NCBI GenBank assembly: GCA_030064795.1
Contig: JASJEI010000504.1
Location: forward strand, 1 to 9,736
Source of the DNA: Pleurocapsa sp. MO_226.B13
GTDB taxonomy: Bacteria; Cyanobacteriota; Cyanobacteriia; Cyanobacteriales; Xenococcaceae
DNA length: 9,736 nt
Direction of reading: 5' to 3'
Every line of letters starts with the position of its first letter. Within the stretch, counting starts at the first letter, position 1. A model generated the notes under the pieces. It saw nothing but the letters and a program-made list of their open reading frames with translations, made no database searches and was not told the origin of the DNA. Shown piece by piece: positions 5,472-9,736 of this stretch. The position numbers and the translations under genes were made by a program.

Positions 5472-6389
5472 ATGAAAATAGCAATTACAGGCGCGACAGG
5501 ATTGGTTGGTAGTCGTTTGGTGGCAAAACTAACCCAAGCAGGACATCAAATTTTAGTTCTTACCCGCAACCCCAACAAAGCACAAAAAGTTTTCCCAGCT
5601 TCAGCTTTTTCCAACCTAGAAATAGTCCAATATACTCCCCAAGAGTCGGGGGAATGGCAAAAAAGCATCTCTGGTTGTGATGCGGTAGTTAACCTTGCAG
5701 GCGAACCGATTGCCGAACGTTGGAATGCTCAACAAAAAAAAGCGATCATGGAAAGCCGTCAACTAGGGACGAGAAAGCTAGTAGAAGCGATCGCCATTGC
5801 CGAATCAAAACCGCAAGTATTAGTTAGCGGCTCGGCAGTAGGCTATTATGGCACTAGCGAAACTGCGACTTTTGAAGAAACTAGTCCTCCAGGTAATGAT
5901 TTTCTGGCTCAAGTTTGCCAAAATTGGGAAACAGAAGCGCGAAAAGTTACTGAATTAGGGGTGCGTTTGGTTATTCTCCGTATTGGTATTGTCTTGGCTA
6001 ACGGCGGTGCTTTAGGTAAAATGATTGGCCCATTTAAAATGTTTGCTGGTGGCCCAATTGGTAGCGGAAAACAGTGGTTTTCTTGGATACACCGCGACGA
6101 TCTCGTCAGTTTGATCGAACGAGCAATTCAAGACTCTAATATGTCTGGGGTATATAATGCTACCGCTCCCCATCCCGTGAGGATGAATCAACTCTGTCAG
6201 ACTTTGGGAGAGGTAATGAATCGGCCTTCTTGGCTACCCGTTCCCGATTTTGTCTTAGAAATTTTGTTAGGCGATGGTGCAATCGTCGTTTTGGAAGGAC
6301 AGCAGGTGTTACCCAAAAAAACCCAAGCTACGGGCTTTGATTATCAGTATGCCGAACTTAAGCCAGCATTAGCTGAGATCGTGAATTAG
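5472..6389 (+). CDS. thyD: TIGR01777 family NAD(P)-binding epimerase, ThyD/SulA-like
   Basis: An extended short-chain dehydrogenase/epimerase-like protein of 305 aa, normal for the family. The Rossmann nucleotide-binding motif TGATGLVG is at 6-13. Family blocks follow: NLAGEPI (74-80), SGSAVGYYG (119-127, the region of the catalytic Tyr), ILRIGIVL (168-175), GGPIGSGKQWFSWIHRDDL (193-211), and a C-terminal DUF1731-type domain with VLEGQQVLPKKTQATGF (272-289). The cyanobacterial member (slr1223-like) has been called ThyD or SulA, and its plant relative GC1 affects chloroplast division; the substrate is unknown. It could follow psb28-2 in a common transcript. No transmembrane segment is evident, so thylakoid association would be peripheral. 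Confidence 0.9.
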   Translation: MKIAITGATGLVGSRLVAKLTQAGHQILVLTRNPNKAQKVFPASAFSNLEIVQYTPQESGEWQKSISGCDAVVNLAGEPIAERWNAQQKKAIMESRQLGTRKLVEAIAIAESKPQVLVSGSAVGYYGTSETATFEETSPPGNDFLAQVCQNWETEARKVTELGVRLVILRIGIVLANGGALGKMIGPFKMFAGGPIGSGKQWFSWIHRDDLVSLIERAIQDSNMSGVYNATAPHPVRMNQLCQTLGEVMNRPSWLPVPDFVLEILLGDGAIVVLEGQQVLPKKTQATGFDYQYAELKPALAEIVN

Positions 6390-6567
6390 ATGAATTAGAA
6401 ACATTCTGTTGAAAGGCATTCACCTATAGAGCGATCGCTTTAGTCCTCCTAAATCGTAGCCAAATTCACCAACGCCCACCTGATACTAAGATCGATGAAA
6501 TAAACACTGATAAATTTTGGATTGGCTGGGGAATCATAAGAATGTGTTGAGCAAAAAAATAGTATCA

Positions 6568-6864
6568 ATGATTTCTCGTTTCAATTGGTTTGTAGGAACT
6601 TTATTTCTCATGGCTGCTTTTGGTGCGTTGATGAATCCGCCTCCTTATATTGCGATCGCCAGTTTATTTTTCTTAATCGGTTTGATGTTATTGCCCTCAA
6701 CCGATAAATTGACTCAAAAATATTTTCGGTGGCAGATTAAAGGAGGAATTAAAGGCACAATAATCTTAATTAGTTTGATTATCATCTGCTCGATCGTCCC
6801 CCAGGTAAATCCTAATCCTCCTCAATTTTCGATTCGCTCGCTAGAGGAGAAAAAATCTTTGTAG
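6568..6864 (+). CDS. Small three-helix membrane protein, unknown function
   Basis: I do not recognise a characterised family. From the ATG at 6568 the protein is 98 aa: MISRFNWFVG leads into a helix at about 8-22, a Pro-rich turn (NPPPY), a second helix at about 26-43, a polar basic segment (TDKLTQKYFRWQIKGGIKG), a third helix at about 62-78, and a polar tail of about 20 residues. The reading frame opens further upstream; GTG at 6544 or TTG at 6517 would add 8 or 17 residues, and no ribosome binding site decides between them. I prefer the ATG because the added residues are polar and look unconserved. The layout resembles short membrane anchors often fused to other domains in bacteria. It converges with the kinase gene, with 30 bases between the stops. 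Confidence 0.6.
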   Translation: MISRFNWFVGTLFLMAAFGALMNPPPYIAIASLFFLIGLMLLPSTDKLTQKYFRWQIKGGIKGTIILISLIIICSIVPQVNPNPPQFSIRSLEEKKSL

Positions 6865-6874
6865 TATCTACAAA
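6850..6874 (-). terminator. Likely terminator of the histidine kinase gene
   Basis: TTTGTAG (6858-6864) and CTACAAA (6868-6874) form a 7-bp stem with a 3-nt loop. Read on the minus strand the stem is followed after G by A and six Ts (complement of 6850-6855). The stem is AT-rich and thus weak. It lies about 20 bases past the kinase stop and overlaps the stop codon of the convergent small membrane gene. Confidence 0.45.
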
Positions 6875-6894
6875 AAGTTTCAGTCAACAGGGCA

Positions 6895-8316
6895 TCAGAA
6901 GCGTAAAGAAGTAGAGAAGCTAATTGTAAAAGTACTACCTTCATTAAGTTGCGATCGCACCGAAATATTGCCTCCCATTCCTTCGACCAAAGTTTTGACA
7001 ATCGATAGTCCCAATCCCGTACCCCCTCCGCGGTTACGAGATTCATCGACACGGAAAAAACGTTCAAAAATACGGTTTTGTTGCTGTAAAGGAATCCCGA
7101 CACCGCGATCGCAAACTTGAATCTTTGCCCGATCGTTTTGCTCCGATAATTTTAAAGTTACGGGGGTTTGAGGCGCGGAATATTTGACGGCATTATCGAT
7201 TAAATTTAATAAAACTTGCTTGAGGCGATGGTTGTCCGCTTTGATGGCGACTGGCTTAGGTTCCGCTTCTAGAGTAATAATTCGCTCGCTGTATTGCTCC
7301 GCCATCCCAATTACTTCCTGGAGCAAATCGTTGAGAATAATAGTTTCTAGTTGAAACTGCAACCTGCCACTGTCCAATCGTGCCAGATCCAACAAATCTT
7401 GTAACAGTTGAACGGTGCGATTAGCTTCTGAGGCAGCAGTCATCAAGGCTTCGGTTTGAATTTCTGTCAGGTTATCACTCCGTCTTAAGATACTTTGAAT
7501 GTAACCAGAAATAATTGTTAAGGGAGTGCGCAATTCATGGGAAACATTACTTAATAATTCCCGCTGGTGTTCCCAGGCTTCTGCCAGTCGAACCAACATT
7601 TTATCGAAAGTTTCCGCCAATTCTTTAACTTCGCTAGGAGCTTGTTCTAAGTGAATATGTGCTTGGTCTAATTTATCGGCGGAAATAGTTGCCGTTAGCT
7701 GTCCGATTTTTTTAAGGGGTCGCATTGAACGGTCGATATAAACTGCAATTACTGTAGTCATTATGGCGATCGCAATTACCGTAGCTAGAGTCAAACCACG
7801 AATCAAATTTAAGAACATGATTTGGTCTTTAGTAATGTTGTGTGCCAAATAGAGCATTCCTAGATCGGTATTATTGACTCGTAGTGGTGTAGCACACATC
7901 AACCAATAGCTACCATTTAAATCTTTTACTTGAGGAATCAGAGGCACATTATCGACAGCCAAAAGAACATCGCCTATTTCGGCTTTATTTAAAGTCTGAG
8001 ATTTGGCAATAACTTCACCTTCGGAGTTTTTAATCCAGATCGGCTTATTGGAAGTCGATAAACTGGCGATCGCTCGCTGCGCTCCTTCTCGAACCGAAAC
8101 CATTTCACTATATACTTCTACATCCATAGGAAAACGGGCTGCAACGTCTTTCATATTTTCCTTGTGGGTAGAGACTAAAATCTGTTGCATTCTTATACTC
8201 GTCCACATCGCCAGACTACCCAAACCAATTGCTGCTACGCAGCCAATGCCGACGGTTAATCTTACTTTGAGTGAAGCGGTATCTATGATTTTTCGCACTT
8301 GTTTAGGTTTTATCAA
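6895..8316 (-). CDS. Membrane sensor histidine kinase, HAMP type
   Basis: A two-component sensor of 473 aa. TM1 is at about 18-38, followed by a periplasmic domain (about 40-170) whose IWIKNSEGEVIA…YWLMCATPL pattern suggests a PAS-like/Cache fold. TM2 is at about 173-194, HAMP at 195-247, and the phospho-acceptor is H260 in NVSHELRTPL. The ATPase domain has NLIDNAVKYS (371-380), CDRGVGIP (402-409), FERFFR (417-422) and RGGGTGLGLSI (429-439). All catalytic boxes look intact. The frame opens with TTG at 8314-8316; GTG at 8296-8298 would give a protein six residues shorter and clear of the 13-bp repeat. No response regulator is in the window, so the partner and stimulus are unknown. It resembles general cyanobacterial sensor kinases; I cannot assign it to a named Hik. 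Confidence 0.93.
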   Translation of the reverse strand: MIKPKQVRKIIDTASLKVRLTVGIGCVAAIGLGSLAMWTSIRMQQILVSTHKENMKDVAARFPMDVEVYSEMVSVREGAQRAIASLSTSNKPIWIKNSEGEVIAKSQTLNKAEIGDVLLAVDNVPLIPQVKDLNGSYWLMCATPLRVNNTDLGMLYLAHNITKDQIMFLNLIRGLTLATVIAIAIMTTVIAVYIDRSMRPLKKIGQLTATISADKLDQAHIHLEQAPSEVKELAETFDKMLVRLAEAWEHQRELLSNVSHELRTPLTIISGYIQSILRRSDNLTEIQTEALMTAASEANRTVQLLQDLLDLARLDSGRLQFQLETIILNDLLQEVIGMAEQYSERIITLEAEPKPVAIKADNHRLKQVLLNLIDNAVKYSAPQTPVTLKLSEQNDRAKIQVCDRGVGIPLQQQNRIFERFFRVDESRNRGGGTGLGLSIVKTLVEGMGGNISVRSQLNEGSTFTISFSTSLRF

Positions 8317-8341
8317 TAGATCTACAATGTTTTATCAATAG
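8307..8341. repeat. 13-bp direct repeat at the kinase start
   Basis: GTTTTATCAATAG occurs exactly at 8307-8319 and 8329-8341, a 22-base period (about two helical turns) on the same face of the DNA. The first copy overlaps the TTG start of the kinase frame. This spacing is typical of tandem half-sites for OmpR/PhoB-type response regulators, so it is a candidate autoregulatory site. Confidence 0.6.
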
Positions 8342-8445
8342 CTAAAGGTTTGAGCAGGCGAGCGAATTCTATTAGCCGGCTGAAGTTTTACTGTTTTGTT
8401 TGGTTAGAGTATTATCTAGCATTCTTAAAAAGAAATGAAAATTTT

Positions 8446-8498
8446 CTGATAAATTGATAAATTAAGGATGCCAATAAAATTAATTATCAAATTATCAA
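8446..8498. promoter_or_regulatory. Cluster of TTATCAA/TTGATAA motifs
   Basis: CTGATAA (8446-8452) and TTGATAA (8454-8460) lie 8 bases apart; TTATCAA at 8484-8490 and 8492-8498 are also 8 bases apart and inverted to the first pair. GATAAATT and AATTATCA are each duplicated in tandem. The same TTATCAA core is in both copies of the 13-bp repeat (8310-8316, 8332-8338). It could be a multi-site operator or AT-rich chance. Confidence 0.35.
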
Positions 8499-8680
8499 AA
8501 GTCTAGAGAATAGTTTCTGGCGATCGACCTTAATTGTTTAGCTGGGATTGAAATTGAATCAAACAGTAATAAATTTTGCACTTAAGATAATAGCGATTAT
8601 CGTCTCTGGCTAGACATCTGTTTTGCTTGTCGATTATTAGAGTTTTAAGCTAGAAAAATAATCTTTGCTACTTTGGTTTC

Positions 8681-8709
8681 TTGACTTTTATTCTTAATTT
8701 ATTTATTGA
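8681..8709 (+). promoter_or_regulatory. Possible promoter of the K+ channel gene
   Basis: TTGACT (8681-8686), a five-of-six -35 match, is followed after 17 bases by TATTGA (8704-8709), a weak -10. Transcription would start near 8716 and leave a leader of about 40 bases before the GTG at 8756. Confidence 0.35.
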
Positions 8710-8755
8710 GCTAATTTAAGATTACTATTGATTAAAAATTAAGTATTTATTAATC

Positions 8756-9592
8756 GTGTCCTCAGAAAATTTAGCTATTAAAACAAAACAGAGTGAAAAA
8801 AACTTGCCTTTAAAGAAAAAAGTAGCTTTTTATCTTGAAGATATTGAAAGTACTCTTGGTCTAGGGTGCAATCTGGGCATTTTGGGCTTAATCTTACTAT
8901 CATCGGCTATTTTTGTCCTTCAAACTTATTCCATTAGCAAGCAATTTCAGTCAATATTGGGTACGATAGATCTAGTAATTTTAATTATTTTTACTTTAGA
9001 ATATATCTTGCGTCTTTGGTCGGCAGAAAATCCGAGAAAATTCTTCTTTAGTTTGTTTGGATTTCTAGACTTAATGGCAATTTTGCCTTTGCTTCTAGGT
9101 TGGATAGATATTCGCTTTCTGCGGGTGTTTCGCTGGTTTAGAATTTTGCGAATTGTCAGATTTTGGAAAATAGAAAAACGTTTGTTGGGTATTCAATCAG
9201 AAGACAGTATAGTTTTTGTCCGCATATTTTTGACCTTATTTACCCTAATTTTTGTCTATGCGGGGTTGATTTATCAGGTAGAACATCAAGTAAATGGCGA
9301 TCGCCTAGAAAACTTTTTTGATGCTTTTTACTTCGTCGTCGTTACCATGACTACAGTAGGTTATGGAGATGTTACACCCCTGTCTCAGCCAGGACGAGTG
9401 ATGACCGTATTAATGATTTTTACAGGAGTATTATTTATTCCTTGGCAATTGAGCGAATTAATCGGACAGGTGGTCAAAACATCTAGTTTGGTAGAGCAAA
9501 AATGTTCTAACTGCGGTTTATCTCGTCACGATCCCGACGCGCTCTATTGTAAAATGTGTGGCACCAAGTTAGAAACTCAGCACCAGGAATAA
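8756..9592 (+). CDS. Voltage-sensor-type K+ channel with C-terminal zinc ribbon
   Basis: A six-helix channel subunit of 278 aa, expected to form tetramers passing K+. S1 is at about 36-57, S2 at 69-88, S3 at 97-115. S4 is a textbook voltage sensor with Arg at every third position (120, 123, 126, 129, 132, 135). S5 is at about 150-172, the pore helix at 188-199, the selectivity filter TVGYGD at 200-205, and S6 at 213-238. About a dozen residues after S6 comes a zinc ribbon with C250-x2-C253 and C265-x2-C268. GTG at 8756 is the first plausible start after an in-frame TGA near 8730; no clear ribosome binding site is seen. The cyanobacterial thylakoid channel SynK shares the filter, but I cannot tell whether this is its orthologue. 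It is divergent from the kinase gene. Confidence 0.93.
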   Translation: MSSENLAIKTKQSEKNLPLKKKVAFYLEDIESTLGLGCNLGILGLILLSSAIFVLQTYSISKQFQSILGTIDLVILIIFTLEYILRLWSAENPRKFFFSLFGFLDLMAILPLLLGWIDIRFLRVFRWFRILRIVRFWKIEKRLLGIQSEDSIVFVRIFLTLFTLIFVYAGLIYQVEHQVNGDRLENFFDAFYFVVVTMTTVGYGDVTPLSQPGRVMTVLMIFTGVLFIPWQLSELIGQVVKTSSLVEQKCSNCGLSRHDPDALYCKMCGTKLETQHQE

Positions 9593-9599
9593 TTTTTAT

Positions 9600-9736
9600 T
9601 TAACCCTTAGCTTCAGCCCTTTCAAGGTCAGTAGAATAAAATCTGAAATACCCTTCATCTGAGGCTTCGCTGATTGCCTCAAACCAAAAGTGCTTTCCTT
9701 GGGTTTGGGGATTTTTTAACAAAAAAACCGTGAGTC
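9600..9736 (-). CDS. C-terminal fragment of an unrecognised protein
   Basis: The minus strand is open from the right edge to a TAA at 9600-9602, giving 44 residues that begin LTVFLLKNPQTQGKHFWFEA and end STDLERAEAKG. The mix of aromatic, charged and Gly residues looks like real protein rather than a chance frame, and the stop sits 8 bases from the channel stop, a normal convergent arrangement. I do not recognise a family. The start and most of the gene lie beyond the window. Confidence 0.6.
   Translation of the reverse strand, partial: LTVFLLKNPQTQGKHFWFEAISEASDEGYFRFYSTDLERAEAKG

Larger units (their letters stand above)
8317..8755. other. AT-rich intergenic region between kinase and channel
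   Basis: No gene is seen. The kinase-proximal part carries the 13-bp direct repeat and the TTATCAA cluster. A palindrome AGCCGGCT lies at 8374-8381. Further right, GATAAT (8586-8591) and ATTATC (8596-8601) form a hairpin with an AGCG loop, enclosed by GTCTAG (8501-8506) and CTAGAC (8610-8615). This divergent region must contain the promoters of both genes. Confidence 0.6.
2774..9304. repeat. Dispersed HIP1 octamers (GCGATCGC)
   Basis: Copies begin at 2774, 2912, 3966, 4284, 4490, 4861, 4877, 5787, 6431, 6652, 6951, 7105, 7766, 8066 and 9297. Most are inside genes, where they are tolerated in all frames. None occurs in the first 2.7 kb, including all of ffh. HIP1 is the overrepresented palindrome of many cyanobacteria and is the main clue to the source. 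Confidence 0.9.

Noticed and set aside
8003..8341. 112-aa plus-strand frame over the kinase N-terminus
   Set aside because: It is wholly antisense to a clearly conserved kinase region and has no domain of its own.

Overview
The window comes from a cyanobacterium. The octamer GCGATCGC (HIP1) appears about 15 times by eye between 2774 and 9304. The window also holds oxygenic-photosynthesis genes: petM of the cytochrome b6f complex, a Psb28-2-type photosystem II assembly factor, and a thylakoid-linked ThyD/SulA-like epimerase. The DNA is AT-rich, which would fit coccoid or baeocytous lineages such as Pleurocapsales, but that placement is a guess.

Layout. 1-677: gene-free by my reading, with a heptamer tandem repeat, several hairpins and a possible decayed minus-strand reading frame. 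678-2994 (+): ffh, rpsP and a KH-domain RNA-binding gene (khpA-like), a protein-targeting and translation group. ffh is separated from rpsP by a hairpin and a GC-rich island; rpsP and khpA overlap by 11 bases. 2995-3550: a second GC-rich, hairpin-rich block flanked by TTAGCTN heptamers, then an AT-rich stretch bounded by an 11-bp inverted repeat. 3551-4591 (-): pdxA, vitamin B6 synthesis. 4735-6389 (+): petM, psb28-2 and thyD, a photosynthetic-membrane group, with a likely terminator and a separate promoter between petM and psb28-2. 6568-6864 (+): a small three-helix membrane protein of unknown role. 6895-8316 (-): an orphan membrane sensor histidine kinase. 8317-8755: AT-rich, gene-free, carrying a cluster of TTATCAA/TTGATAA motifs. 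8756-9592 (+): a six-helix voltage-sensor K+ channel with a C-terminal zinc ribbon. 9600-9736 (-): the C-terminal end of an unrecognised protein running off the right edge.

How the genes relate. Ffh (SRP54) targets membrane proteins, including thylakoid proteins, so it fits functionally with the ribosomal protein and RNA-binding protein beside it. PetM, Psb28-2 and ThyD all act at or near the thylakoid. The kinase and channel are divergently transcribed from one motif-rich intergenic region and could share regulation, but that is inference.

Most of the coding content is ordinary core genome. I found no convincing new multi-gene system. The more unusual material is intergenic: the two GC-rich islands flanking rpsP-khpA, the TTATCAA cluster, and the channel's zinc-ribbon tail.
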